NCBI GenBank assembly: GCA_021904315.1
Contig: CM038911.1
Coordinates: forward strand, 3,965,780 to 4,029,779
Length of the DNA: 64,000 nucleotides
Source: Sphagnum magellanicum
Taxonomy: Eukaryota; Streptophyta; Sphagnopsida; Sphagnales; Sphagnaceae
Direction of reading: 5' to 3'
Made by a program: the position numbers and the translations under genes. Shown one piece after another: positions 13,201-26,500 of this stretch (within the stretch, counting starts at the first letter, position 1; each line of letters opens with the position of its first letter). The notes beneath the pieces are model-generated. The model ran no database searches, was not told where the DNA came from, and worked only from the letters and a program-made list of their open reading frames with translations.

Positions 13201-14793
13201 AATTGCCCACCAGTCCTAAACGAAGCTGGTCAATAGGGTGTTTAGTGTACGATCAGGTTAAATTTAAGTGTTGACCATTGAGAGCTATACATAGGATTCA
13301 AATGCTGCAATGAAACCAGGAGGACTCTAATGGAGCATGACATGAGCAATGGAGTGTCATCCAAGTTGGTTTCTTGATATTCACATGCAAAGGTTTTCTT
13401 TGTTTACATAATTCCACCAGAATCTCAACCTACGGCTGTACAATTTATAGACAGAACTATGTCTTCTTTCATAACATCTTCAAATTCTTATTTGGGTTGA
13501 GTTCTCCATCTTGAATCATCTCAGAATCAAGGAGGCAGCTATTCAAGTTGTGGTTTAAGCAAAATAGTGATTTTTCTCACCATAATTAGGGGTGTTCTTT
13601 TAGGGTTTGATTTGAGATCAGTTTTTTTTACCTCCACTAGCACTCCATCCCCGCTCACACACACAATCCCATCAAATTGAGAAAGATCCAATGACTTGGC
13701 CAAGTCTTTGGCATGACTGTTGAACATCGTCTCTGTATGTGTGAAAAAAATTCAACACAAAAAACAATAACAGTAGTATAACTAGTGCTCATGTAGCACC
13801 TCTTATTCTCTGACACAAGGTTGCACTACCCAACCATTCCACAGTTGATGCTAAGAAGACTACAAGACTCCAAGACTCTTAAACAAGACAGTTCTCACAG
13901 CTTCAAGATTGTTGACCAGGCCTCTTCCTAAAGTCAGTAAGATGATGCTAATAACTTGAGGAAATGAGAAACAAAATGAGAAGAGAAGAGATGAAGATGA
14001 GATCTTGAGAAGGATTTAGTCCACCTTTCATTGTGAAGGAAATTTTTGCTGCTAGTAGAAGTGGCTCCACAATCTGCAGGAAAAGTTTTTTTCCAGCTCC
14101 TTCTCCTCCAAAAGGATTCACAATCACCATCAGTTTCTTGGGCCGGCCTGTGTCACACGATCTCCAACAACAGCCTTTTGTCACACACACACACACATTG
14201 CTGTAGGAAAAAAGAATCAGGTACTACTACTCTCTACTGTTTCCTTTCTAAAGAGCTTCTTTCAAAGGTGCCGACGATGCGCACAATGCGCCGTGTTCCG
14301 AGGCAATGACGACAATCTTCAGAACTACAAGGCTTCCAGGATTCATCTTGGATCATCAGGGAGTGTTTTTCCTTCTGCTTCTAGTGTTATTACTCGGTTT
14401 TGCGCATAAAGAAAGACAGACAGACAGAATGAAGGAATGCCGCATAATAGAACAATTACCTGCTTCGTCGAGGAAGCGCTGGATCGTTTCGTACCACATC
14501 TGTCGAGAGGCTTCGTTAGCGAAGCTCAAGCGCATGTCCTTGCGTTTGCGCTTCGGAATCGCGGCAGCGGCTCCTCCACAGATCGGTCTCTTGAAGGAGG
14601 AGGAGGACGACATGCAGAAAGTGTGCAAGATGATGCACAGTTCTCCTCCTCCCTTGATGCCGATAAGATCGTCTTGAACCACCAGACTCCCTTGCTTCGT
14701 GGCTCCATGCCATTGCAATACTCCCGTATTTCTAAGCGTTGCTCTGACTTGTGCCCCGTCCAGCTGCAACTCCTCTTCCACTATATCTTCCAT
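10263..14793 (-). CDS. SPHK: Sphingosine (long-chain base) kinase
   Basis: Ten exons in transcript order: 14793-14460, 14147-14025, 13732-13632, 13098-13026, 12738-12652, 12363-12286, 11785-11715, 11426-11139, 10842-10720 and 10457-10263. They encode 490 residues, close to the roughly 485 of plant SPHK1. The N-terminal 111 residues are the PH-like segment typical of plant long-chain-base kinases and include a serine run. The lipid-kinase (DAGK-type) catalytic domain follows, with VNPFGG at about 121-126, VSGDGVLVE at 178-186 (the SGDG nucleotide/Mg site) and IIPAGTGNGMAKS at 207-219. The C-terminal half has WGLVADVDFESEKYRWMG, VWLNNVPFAGE, FSDGCLDLVVL, YVDLDGEVL and the terminal QQGLATLFCPS. 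The enzyme phosphorylates sphingosine or phytosphingosine to the 1-phosphate, a stress and ABA signal in guard cells of model plants. The start is the first in-frame ATG and the gene looks intact. Confidence 0.93.
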
Positions 14794-15984
14794 ATCCTGT
14801 CCTCTTCTCCGATTCTCCTCCCGTTTTTGTTTGTTTGCTTGTTTTGTTTTGTAATTTTTTCCAATTCTTGTCCCCTTCTTTCGCCGCTTTCTTCTCTCCG
14901 CCCTCTCTGCCTTTCACTCCTTTCCTCAGAAACATCAGAACACAAACCACGACGACATCTTGATAGCTTACTACCGCTACGGAAAAACCAGTCTCCGTCG
15001 CTTTTCTGATCCGTTTCTTCTCGGATTTGCGCCAAATTTGAAAACATCGACAAAAGCTCCAGTTCCGCACATCTCTGCTACTTCAAGTCGCCAATTCATA
15101 GCTCAAATCCGCAGTGGAAAACAGCAAACACGACGGCATATCCCGTCCCACAACAGCAACAAACACGGCAGCAGCAATAGCAGCAGCAACGCGTGATCTC
15201 GGTCCTCAACCCGAAGATTTGCACTAAAACCGTAGATTCCGGAAAATCTCCTTAATTTAGAAAAAAGGCAGATCTAGCCTAGTTCACAACCCCTCCCCCA
15301 CCCCCGCGCCAAGTAATGCCTTCATGGATGAACAATTGTCATCAAAAGACGAAACCTTACCGCTTTCATCACTTACTCAGATATGCGTTATCAATCGTCC
15401 CAACTTATTATTATTATCAAATAGTTAGGTTTCCCTCGAGGATGAAAAACATCAGTTCCTCACCGAAACTAGGGGATGAAACTGAGATAGAGGATGTGAC
15501 AGGGTATGGGACTGGGGATTAGACTTTAAGGATAACTTGATTCTCTCAACTTTTAAATTTTATTTTTTGGGAACCTTTTTTCCTTTTAAAAATTAAGAAA
15601 AAATTTAATATGAGTGTTTTTTCTTATGGTTTTTGTTGTTTTCTGGTTTTTAAAACCTTTTGATTCAAATCGGATTTTTTTAAGAAATTAATATTTAAAA
15701 AAAAAGCCACCCATAATGCCATTGACTTTCCAGACAAAATCCATTGCAGAAAAAATGGATAAAGTGAGAATCTTATTTTATAGCATAGGAGCATTTACTA
15801 ACATTATTATTATTATTATTATTATATAATAGTTGGTAATGAAATCTAGTCAATTATTATATAAATGAAGAAATTATTTTCAAAGGAAAAATATACATAT
15901 TAAAAAAAAATTATCAAAAATAAAATGCCTAGCCTTGGCTACCAACTAGCTACAATAATAAATTCAATTAATGTTATTATTATG

Positions 15985-16020
<36 letters not shown>

Positions 16021-18888
16021 TATTAACTATAAAAAATGAAAAAATGAATAGTTATAATAAAATAGTTAGCCTAGGCTTGCTACTATTTATATTATTAGAG
16101 TCTTAAAATTTACTACTTAAAATTTATAAATAATAGTTAATATTTCAGTTAATTTCTAATTAAATTTTAATATTTATTACTGGTTATCTAACTAATACAT
16201 TTAATAATAATATATAATTAATTGGTTAATTATATAATTTACAAAAATTAAAATGAGGATAAAAATATGGGCACATGGGATGAACCAATAAAAATAAAAC
16301 TCGATTCAAAATAAAATAAGAATATTCATGTACCTATGCCTAACTTCTTTACCTCCCTAACCTACCTATCTACCTACCTAAGTAGGTCTTAAGTAGTAGG
16401 TCCTATCTAAATAGGTGTTTAGCTAAAGTAAATGAATATGTAGATCTTACTTACATGCTTATTTATTTATGCAAGTAAATAAGCCTAGGTGAGTACATAG
16501 GTATCTACCTCCTTATTCACATAGGTTTACATACTTACATATTGATTTAAATTTATTTTGAACAAATTCAATTAATGTGCCACATGATCAATTTTCATTT
16601 GCATTATGTGTCACAATCTAAAACTATCCAAGCATAAAATTAAACATTTTAAATTATTTTTAAAATTATAATAAATTTATTTATAATTATTAAAAATTAA
16701 GACATGAGATGACACATCATTTGTTCTCATTTTTCATTAAAAAAATCACATCCTAATTAGAAATAACAATACGTATATGATTGGCTAAAAGATGAAATCG
16801 TATTTTGTTGAAATTTTTTTCATCTAAAATTTATTGTCATTTACAATTATTGTCACATGCGACTTGTTTACTATACTAAAAGAATTAGAGTAAGTCTTTA
16901 TGAACCCAATTGCTTAAAATTAAACACTAATTTATTTACAAACTATTGAATAGGCACACTATACATCATTTATAAATAAATAAATTTGGATATTGTGTCA
17001 ATTTTGTGCATCCCAAAAGGGCACCATGTTAAATGACAATAGTTTTTAAGAATCCATCTAAACATTAAGAACATACAAATAAAAATTGCTACCAAATCAA
17101 AACCAAAAGGAAATGTGACCAAAAAATTCAATTTTTTTCCTTCAAAATGTGATGATTTTTTCACCAAATATGCAACATAATATTCTCTTTTCATTTCTAT
17201 TTTTCACATTTGTGCAAAAACATTCACCAAAAAAAAGTTTGCTACCCATATTGTGAAGTATGGCACACTTGAAAACCTTTTATGTAATGGCGGGTGGGCA
17301 TTTTGTTTTGTGAAATAAATTTTTGTTTCTTGGTGTGAAAACAATTAACAATGATTTCTTATTTACTTTAGTTAGAGGAAAAACATGGCTTGGCAAGTTT
17401 GGGATTTATCAAATGGGAAAATGAGTTATTTCAAATTTTCATTTTATTTGTGAAATCTATCCTCACATTGGAAAACACACACATATGCTTGGGCTCCACA
17501 TTACAACACACTCCCAATGACGATCAATTGATGGAAAAAAATGAATTGATTTTGTGAAAATTAAATTCCATTCAAATGAAAATATTGAATGACATTGGAT
17601 ACAACTTGAATTGAATTGAATTGAATTGAAGATAAATGGGATGTAAATTGGGTTAGGAATAGTAATCTTGTTGAATCATGAGGAATTTGGAGCATGGACC
17701 CAATAGACCCAATAGACCCAATAGACCCAATTTCATTTTCTTTTGACATCACAAATAATTGGGTCCAAACTCAACAATTGGGCCAAAAGAAAGAATGTGT
17801 GACATTGAAATGGATACTTTGTATTGACCCGAAACCCTAAAACCTTGAACAAAGGAAAAAGTTGCAACTCTAATGATATGTGCAACAACAATAACAAAAA
17901 AAAATGATGGTGAGATGATGATTGTCTATCTAGTTCTGGTGATTTTTGCATGCTCAGGACTGGCTGATGTCAGGATTCATTGATGATCTTGATTGACTTC
18001 CTGTGTGTTGCACAAAGGAGGAACAACAGAAGACGAGCCTGTTGCAGAGATAGATGCAAAAGCAATCAAAATGTCAGTAGGGTGTATAAGACAAAAAATC
18101 TTCATTCCTTCCTTTAACAGAATTTCTAAATCTATTTGTATAGTAGTCAGAGCTTATGGGCAGAGCATACAAGTTACATCACACACAAAGGCAACTCCAA
18201 AGTCAATTGGGAAACTTAAGTACCTGTGTCAGCTTTACATTGTTTTTAGGAAGGTGTTTTTGCACTAGGCTCTGTGTCTTCAAGTTTGCTGGGCTTAAAA
18301 GGAGGCTTGTTTTCAGTGCGTGTTTTTTTCCAAATTTGTGAGATAGGTGGGTTGGCGATCATCCACAAGAGGACTTAGCTTAATTTGGCTACAAGTCAGA
18401 GAGGAAAGTAGAAAAGTTGAGGGATTGTGCTCTATTTTGGAGAAATGCTTATTCATGTCAAGATGGACCATGGTAGCAGATGTTGGAAATTGAAGCACAG
18501 TTTACTTACAAGACGCAGCAATTGTAGAGTTGTTATGAGGATTGAGGATCTTATCTGGATTCCAGTACCAAGAGAACTACTAGTAGTCAGTAAAAATGTT
18601 TTGTCTGGTCATGTTGGGTTTTGTAGCAGCAAGGATTGGAATTAGTCAAAATCCAGCATGGGGATATGGATACCTCTACTCTGCAGTATTGGGTTTGTGG
18701 TCTATCTTGGACACTTTTTGACTGCAGTAACATTCACTAGGTACTGTCTGAATGTACTCATTTCAGAACTTCTTTCCAGGGTCATGATCTGCAAGATTTA
18801 TTAACAAGTCCATGCCACTAGACCTGCATCAACCCGAAAAGGGAGAATTCTTGGTGATTTGGATCACTGCTCAATTTGTCACAACAGC
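14794..18888. other. AT-rich spacer upstream of the sphingosine kinase gene
   Basis: Positions 14794 to about 15250 are probably promoter and leader of the minus-strand kinase gene, with CT-rich stretches on the plus strand. Positions 15540-18888 are AT-rich with no exon-like frame. Visible structure: a TA dinucleotide run at about 15990-16018; a stretch of short CTAC/GTAG direct and inverted motifs at about 16340-16540; one copy of a dispersed repeat at about 17475-17650; and four tandem copies of a GACCCAATA-type decamer at about 17696-17732. Confidence 0.55.
17475..17650. repeat. Dispersed repeat, uninterrupted copy
   Basis: This segment aligns, at roughly 80 percent by eye, with sequence on both sides of the GC-rich island at 36986-37800. 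Shared stretches include a TGCTTGG...CACT...GAC...ATCAA left part, an A-run, and then TTTTGTGAAAATTAA, TTCCATTCAAATGAAAAT and GATAAATGGGATG. No coding capacity is visible. The repeat class is unknown. Confidence 0.65.
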
Positions 18889-20614
18889 CTAATCTGATGT
18901 TACAGTTGTTTGCACATGACGCTTTCTGACACCCAAAGAAGAAGGCCCAGAGTCTGTTTGAACATCAAAGGAGCTGATATCTTCAGCAGGCACCTCCTGT
19001 ACTGGCACAGACACAGGTTTCTTCCTGTGTTTTGATCTGGCCTTAGCTTTTGCATTCTTCTCCACAATTGATGAACGGGTGATGAAAAGAATTGTCTCCA
19101 AAAACATGCCAGCAACAAGACCAAGTGCACCACCTGCAGCATGCTGCATCCCCAAAACAAAAGTCTAATGGTAAAAGAAAAAATTGACAATGAGCCAGAC
19201 CCCACATAAGCCTCAGGTCTCTAAGGTAGTACAAGAGTCATGTACAATTGACAAAGAAAGATTATCTAAGACCAGTGAAACATGCAACACACAACATGCA
19301 GAGTTTTCCAGACAAACCCTAGAAACTTTGCAGTTGAGTCATCAGGCAGATAATGAGGAACTTTTCTGGGGAAAAAAAACACTCACCAAAGCTGGAGAAT
19401 TCTGAAACTGCGACCGGAAGATCGTGTACCCAAAAATATACCCAGTAAACATAATCAACACAACATGCAAACCTGCAAAGACAATTCCACCAAATCAACA
19501 ATATAATCACAACAAATGTACCCCAAAAAAAGAGAGAAATTGACAGACAGCATTTCTGAACTCGCTACTGATCTACCAGGCAAGTTGCTGATCTATTTTC
19601 TTAATTCTGGCCAAAATGGTGAAATTGTTGCAGAAAATGTGCAACACCACCCAACTGTGCAGAGCAAGTGGTGGTAAGGCATTGTGTGTGGGTGGTAGCT
19701 GTGTATAGATACAGATTTTGATGGGTTTGCTAAATCAGACAACAGAGATAAGACTGATTCAACAGATCAGAAAAGTGAGATTCAAACTCACCAAACCCTA
19801 GTTGTTCCCTGTAAGATGAAAAGTATACTCTTTCCTCATCATGATCATGCCGCGTGATGTCCTTTACAAGTTCCTTATACGCCTTTTGGTCAGCAATTTC
19901 TTGCAGCTTGATTAAACGCTCCTGCAGCTCCTTGCTCTGTAATGTTGAACCAAACCAGGGAGAGCTCAAAGAACAATCAGCACACTAATCTTCAAAGGGA
20001 AAAAATATACTTTGGAGCATAGGGATACATATGGCTGGGGAAACAACAGAAAACCTGCACATAAGAGATTGCAGAAGAGAAAAAACCTACACAATCCACT
20101 CTTTGACTTACAATGCACACAAGCTCCTCCTTGTTGAGCCTTTGCACTGAAAACCAAGCTAAGGGAAAAGGGAGTAGTAGTATTAGTTTTATTACCCTCT
20201 CCCGAGGCTTGGGACTTTGCAGAACAAAACTGCTGCCCTTCAATACTTGGCGGAAGGGGACACCATAGCCTGGACTGAGGTGCAACCATAGATCTCGCAC
20301 AATCGGATATGGCACCACATCTGCATTCAAGAATTTGACCACAGCATGGTGCAGCACTGGGGCTACTACTGGTAAACTCTCATTGGCTGCAGCTGTAGCC
20401 AGTAATGCTTTGATGTTGAGGGAGGAGCACAGCAAAAGACCTTTGTCGTCCACGGCACTGCAAGTTCCACACGACAACCAAAACATTCAACATGCATCTC
20501 TCTGTCTCTGTGCACGTGTGTTTGTGTGAGTGTGCGTGTCTCTCTCTCCCAACCACCACAAAACCAACCTGATCACCTGAAACCCTAAAAACCCTAACAA
20601 ACATCGCCATCATC

Positions 20615-20670
<56 letters not shown>

Positions 20671-20844
20671 ATGTGTGTGTGTGTGTGACTGTTTCAGAGC
20701 TGATGAACACATGAAAATTAAAGAACGAAGGAGAAGAAAAACGCAAGATTGAAAGGGAGAAAGAAAACCAGCAAGCTATTGATTCACATACCTGTCTTCC
20801 TGCTGCAGCGACTCCCGCGCAACGTGCTCCTTGCTGCTACTCAT
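18889..20844 (-). CDS. VMA12: VMA12/TMEM199-like V-ATPase assembly factor of the ER
   Basis: Five exons in transcript order: 20844-20792, 20457-20196, 19936-19792, 19472-19387 and 19143-18889, giving 266 residues. The start is an ATG opening MSSSKEHVARES. The cytosolic N-terminal part is followed at about residues 106-135 by the family signature SKELQERLIKLQ plus AYKELVKDIT. SSYREQLGFG then leads into two hydrophobic segments: GLHVVLIMFTGYIFGYTIF at about 154-172 and a Gly/Ala/Leu-rich segment at about 184-203 ending TILFITRSS. The tail is basic, then Ser/Thr-rich. Yeast Vma12 and its relatives sit in the ER membrane and help assemble the V0 sector of the vacuolar proton pump. Plants carry one such gene (At5g52980 type). 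Intron 1 carries a repeat module also found in the S10 gene. The gene looks intact. Confidence 0.88.
20500..20690. repeat. Intron-1 module: GT-rich stretch, CCACCACAAAACCAAC core, telobox, TC run
   Basis: Read on the plus strand, the order is a TGTG/GCGTG-rich stretch (about 20510-20540), the core CCCAACCACCACAAAACCAA from 20548, two AAACCCTAA-like teloboxes, CATC repeats, a long TC dinucleotide run (about 20613-20670) and TGTG again. It lies inside intron 1 of the VMA12-like gene. The same order recurs twice in intron 1 of the S10 gene at 35631-35960. Confidence 0.7.
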
Positions 20845-21170
20845 AGAGAAAGCGCCTTACAAGCAGAGCAAGCAAGGGACGAGCAATCGACTATTCACGT
20901 CTGGTCCCCAGGCGCACCAGACTTGTCTTCCGCGTACAACAACGAGCACACACACACTTGCAAACCCTAAAAACCAAGACACACCCATCTTGCCCTACGT
21001 AAAGCGCTGCTGTCATTTTCACAGTGAACTTAGAGGGCACTCTATATAGAACTCAGAGGAGGGACTTTTCAGATTTAGAATCCTCACTAGCTGTGCTTTA
21101 CGCACTTTGATTTTTTGGTTTTGAGTATGGGAAGATGGTTGTGTCCCAGTTGTAGTAGGATTGGCTGTAA

Positions 21171-21535
21171 GAGCATCTCCACTGGTGCTCATATGTCACT
21201 CTGGATAATAAAATTAAATGTCTAAGTTTAGCTGTTTTTTTTTCTTGGGCGACCCCACCGATAAAACTGTAACTGGAACTGCATATACGTGGGAACTACT
21301 AATAGCAAACCACCTGGACCAATCATTGTGATCGACCAATCAGAAATACGGAGCCACAGTCACCTCCAATTTATTACACTCCTTTTTGGAGGTACACAAC
21401 TTTGTTGTGCCTTTTACCAGCCACGGCAAGCTGCCCGAACTTACTGCAAAAATACCAATTTCCTGAGTTAAACTGGGCACATTTTGACTTTTTCGCAATA
21501 AATTTTACTGTCTGGAGTCACATACTGAGTATTGT
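21171..21535. mobile_element. Non-autonomous TIR DNA transposon relic, family member 1
   Basis: The left end GAGCATCTCCACTGG follows a TAA trinucleotide at 21168-21170. The interior shares ATAAAACTG, CTAATAGCAA, TGTGCCTTTTACCAGCC-like and TTTTGACTTTT stretches, in the same order, with the element at 62197-62789. No transposase frame is visible, so it is MITE-like. The TAA target duplication and terminal sequence suggest PIF/Harbinger affinity, but weakly. The right end is diverged and its position is approximate. Confidence 0.6.
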
Positions 21536-23533
21536 GATTTTTCAGCATGTTGCTGCACTTTGAAAAGCATTCCTCATCTCCTTCCACCCATCATAATTAG
21601 TGCACCTAGTTGACTTGTGTCTTTCACCTGACATAAAAGTGCATCTTCGTTGTTAGTTGATTTGTGACAAATGACACTTTTTTTATTTATGATCTTTTTA
21701 ATTTTATTAGTGTATTAGTGATGTCTTGATTGTTATGTTTTTTTGTTTGAGATATGTTTTTTGTGCTTTTATTTGCCTTGTACTTCTTATGGATGGTTTT
21801 CATCCTTGCCTTTTTTAAAAGATCTACAGGGTTTTCGTTATTTCATTTCGCTAGATTTTCAAATGTTAATTTAAAAAAAGTGTACAGCTGTGAAAAATGA
21901 AAAATAGAACAATTTTTATTGGAGTCTTATATTTTGATTCTCATCATTATTATCAAAGAATTAAAATATTTAAAATATTTTACAAATAAACATTTTAAAT
22001 CATCACATATCTAAAACCATCAATATCATTCATTTTATGTTTTCATATATTTTAAAACAAGATTATTATTATTTTTTTAAATTATTATATATTTAAAAAC
22101 ATCAATATCATTCAATTTGTGTTGAAGTACATGATGAAACAAGATTAATAAAAAAAAATATTAAAAAAAAAATTGTGTCATACACCTTAAAAGAACTTGT
22201 CAATTGCCTCAACCTCAATGAAACTTTCAATGAAACTTTTAATGCAAGATGTGCGTTTTTGAAAATGTTGTCGAGAAGGACTCTCGAACAAGTGAGTGTT
22301 CTTCAAGGCAAATTTTCACATTGGAGGTGTGAAACACAATCCTGACTCAGAAAAGCACAAAAGCACATTTGGAGCCTAGACCCAGTTACAATGCCAACAA
22401 AGAACTATAACAACAAAAGAATGAACAAGAGCCTTGATGGTACTGTTACAAAACTTGCTTTCTCATATATATACCCATTGTCAGTCTCACCCAATATTTG
22501 CAGAAACAAATTTAAGCTTTGAACCAACAAATGCAAGTCAGCAGAAGAGAAGAAGAGCGGAAATTGGAGGATGACTGCAGTGACAGAAGAAAACTGAAAA
22601 TGCGATTGATAATAAATTCACAAAAGAGGTCAATTCCCTTTCATGTACCTGAAATTCAGTGGCCAATTGTGTCAACAGTAATGTGCACTCGATCAACAAC
22701 GGGTGCAGCAATCCTTCACTTCTGGACAGGCTCCAACAAGTTTTGGACTTCAAAGCAAAGAGATAACAGAGTTGACTGTTTCAGATTACAATCTCATCAC
22801 CTAAAATGTTAAGAAAATTGTTGGTTAACAAAAACTCAATGTCTCTAGTTTTTGCCTTTCTGGCTGTTCACAATTTTTTTAACTCTCTCTCACTCACAAA
22901 TTGTTCTGTAAGCTGAGAGCACATCATATCATTCTTGGTCCAGTAATTGGGTAAAATCTAATATGCACACAAAATGTTCCACAAAAAAACCTGATCATTA
23001 GCAAGATGCACCCACACTGGTCACAGGAATTTTGTGTCAAAAGAATATTCCTCATCTGTTTTTTATTTCCCCCCTCTCTCTATGTCTCTGTCTGCGTATT
23101 CATTCCTTGATTTCAGACTCCAATTTGGGTATTCTTTCTTCCATTGTAAATCTCTCTTGAGTGGTGTTTACCTGCACACAATACCCCAACAATATATTTG
23201 TCTATTAAAGCTCTCTGGACTTGTGAGTGGAACCTGGTTCAGACTTGAACCAAGCAAACCAAACATACTAGACTTGAAGTACTGGAACAAATATACTACT
23301 CTGACACCCATTTCAAACAACCCATTTCTCAGAGTTGACTGCAATTTCTTAACCAGATGGAGCCAGCACGTCTGGAGAACAAAAGACAGTGTTTTTTAAT
23401 TTTGATTTACACAACATGCTTGGGTGATGAGAGGGAGCTCTGTGTCCATACCCGTCTGATATATGATAAAAATAGAGGAAGAAATATAAATTCAGCTAGT
23501 CTTTCTGACCTTGAGATTGCATTTGGGAGATGA
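21536..23533. other. Spacer between the transposon relic and the MORC gene 3' end
   Basis: Positions 21640-22200 are very AT-rich. Positions about 22500-23533 have more balanced composition and probably include the MORC 3' untranslated region. A further 3' exon of MORC near 22540-22760 is possible, because the last donor-like site has a GTAA, but I could not place one with confidence. Confidence 0.4.
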
Positions 23534-26500
23534 TTAAATCTTTTTTTTTACCTCATCCTCATTGTCTCTGACTGCTTGTACAAGTCTCATTTGTTCCTGC
23601 AGGAGTGAATATTTCACCTTGTGCTCTGCTAACTCCCTCTCTAAAGCTGCCACCTGGAAAAAAAATCCAATTAACACTTTCATGATCAGAGATTTTGCAG
23701 TAATATCAGCAACAGCATGTGTATGAGATTGCAGAGAAAACATTGCAATAACACTTTGAATATAGACATTGTGTGTTAAAACTCCCAAATCAAACAAACC
23801 CAAAATCAGGTTTAGGGCCCTGACAGGATGGGTGGGTCTAGACTCTACACAGCACAGAGAGAATGGCTCACCTTCTCCTCCCAGTCCTTTTCACGCTTCT
23901 CATATTCCTTGCATCTGCAACAATCAATGTTGTTGACTCTGTCAGAAGTTACCGGACAATAATAACTCACATCCCTTTGTCAGGGAATTGAGCTCTCATG
24001 AATTGGGTTTTACCAGCCAAGAAAATTCAACAACATTTAGTAACATTTTTGTATATAGAACTCTTTGCTAATAATGGTAAGAAAATGGATGACAACCGTG
24101 CTGTGTGGGAAACCATACTTTGCACGTAAGCTAATGTTTTGTTCCAAAATCCCTGTCATTGAGGTTGCTGTGTTTTGTCGATGGACAGTCAACACAGTGC
24201 CACTGACCCCAGGGACCTCACCTTCACAGCCTCCTGAAGCAACATCCTGTAACACAAGAGTATTTCAGTCAATAACACTAACAAACATCATGTCATAAAA
24301 CTCCTGAAAATAGGGTTGTCACCTTTAGAGGCTGAAAAAGAATCAAGGCTGTTTTACATGACAGAAAGCAAATCTGCTGGAAATCAGGAGGAAACACTTG
24401 TGAGAAAAAACCTCTTCATAAGAACACCCCAAAACTGCAAGAATGATCATGACGGTAAACTCTTCTTCATAGTGCCAATCCAAAACATCCCAAATCCAAA
24501 GAACCCACAAGGCACACATGCACATGTTGAGGTTTATTGTTATGTGAATACCTGCATTTCATGCCTGTGTTCTAACTCATCTGCTCAGCAGATAGCCAGT
24601 CTTAGAAAGCAGGAGGCACATTTGACACACACCTTTACTGAATCAGGAATCAGAACCGCTGTTACACTGCCTCTCTTGCCAATAGTATTCACCTCCTTTT
24701 CTTGAACTCGAAGTTTCTTCAAAGCAGGCAACAGCACATCCGAACTTCTCTGCCTTTCCAATGCACTTCTCTTGAGAACATTGTCTGCTGCCTCTACAGG
24801 CTCGAGCTTCACTGTTGCTGTTGTTGCCATAAGAGTTTCCCCAGAGTTTTGGGCATCACAACACTGTTCTTGAACAGAGTCCTCTTCATTCAATTGGCTT
24901 CTGAGGGGTTTCTGCTCTTCTGATCCCTTGGAAGTTTCCACCTTGGTCGATACAAATTTGGTGCCTTCACCAATGATGACACAATCGTCATCCTGTAGAA
25001 TTATGATCTCTGCATCAACTCCAACCCGTGGTGGGGTGGCAGGAGCTGCTGCCCCTGCTGTAGTAGTGGGATTATTATTACCTTCTGTTACCCTTCCATT
25101 ACTACTACTCACCCTGCCACTGTTGCTAGTGGCTTGCAAAGTTCCACCTGAGGCGGGGACAATTAGCATGCATGGTTGTTGTTGTTGAGAGAGACTTCCA
25201 TTGATTTTTTTCAGGTTTGTAGCCACACTACTACTATGATCAGGTAACTGTTCACCTTGGCTGCTGGAATCAGAAGTTGATGGAGACAATGAGGTCACCG
25301 TTTGTGGTTCGTTTCGGTTTGCCAATACTGGCAGATTGGATGACAATGGGTGAGAAGAGGTGGCAGCCGCAGCAGCAGGAATAGCAACCGGAATCTCCAC
25401 TTGCAGCACTGTCTTGCGATTTCTCTTATCAGCTGAAGATTGGTAACCTATCAGATGACAATGAAGGTTCCTGCAAAAAAAACCAGCCAGAGGGTTCAGC
25501 ATTTAGGGTTTAGGCATATCTATGAAAAACAGGTAGAGAAATCTCCACAACAACAATTTGGAAGCTAACACAACAATGGGTGCCATCATAACCTTATGAG
25601 AGTCACTCACCAAGTGTCAGACCATCACCTTCATTACAGTGACAACTACCATGACTACTACCAACTGACTTCACCACCTTCCTCCCGACAGTAAGTGTAG
25701 AAAAGTATACAAAAACAGGCATAAACAGTATACCATCAAGAGATTTAAGACCACTGTCATATTGCCAGCATCATATGGCATAGATCAATCTGAGTCACCC
25801 TTATACAAAAAGAAATTACACTTACCAGTACTCAATGGTCATAGCCTTGAGGCGAGCTTCAAGTCGCAAAAACACTGTCGTGCGTTCAAAGTCTTGCTTA
25901 TCATGGGCTGGCTCGATGAAGTTAGCCTCCAACACACCTGCCACATGCAAGTCATCATCCCCCCCATTGAGATTTAGATCCACGCCTAGATCTTCCCATG
26001 CAACATTTCTAACATTATCTCATGTACAAGATAAAACCACTAAACCCTAAACCCTAAACCACTTCCTCCAGTCCCTGATAAGAACCCAGACTTCTTCACA
26101 AAAGTCCCAAAGAACACCAAAGTCTACAAACCAAACAATTGAGGGATGGCAGCCAAGACAGTACTTTGGCAAACAAAAAAGTTCAATGACTGAATTGGGT
26201 TGGTTGTCCTGGGAATTTCATATACTAAGCCTCAAGCCCCAAATCAATCAATTGTGTTTCTGGAGAAAAACCTTACCCACGACACCTCTGCCCCGACTGC
26301 TGTTGTCTTGAAAAACCTTCCAAAAGGGCTGTACAAAACAAGCAATCATTACCACCCTCGGTATATATTATTTACACAGAACATGTTGCAGGATTCAGAT
26401 GTACAGATACTAAACTGAATGTTATCAGCACCCAAAGATGGTCCTTTCTTTTCCTGCTTACCATGATAAGTCGGTTTTTGTGGTAAACATTGAAACCATG

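Noticed and set aside
14437-15009. Long plus-strand frame opposite sphingosine kinase exon 1
   Set aside because: The minus strand carries the clear kinase exon with correct splice phases; the plus frame is a shadow.
22519-22812. Basic 97-residue frame on the plus strand
   Set aside because: No family resemblance; it lies in the probable MORC 3' region.
26041-26062. Telomere or subtelomere signal
   Set aside because: Only three units inside an intron; teloboxes of this size are common in plant genes.
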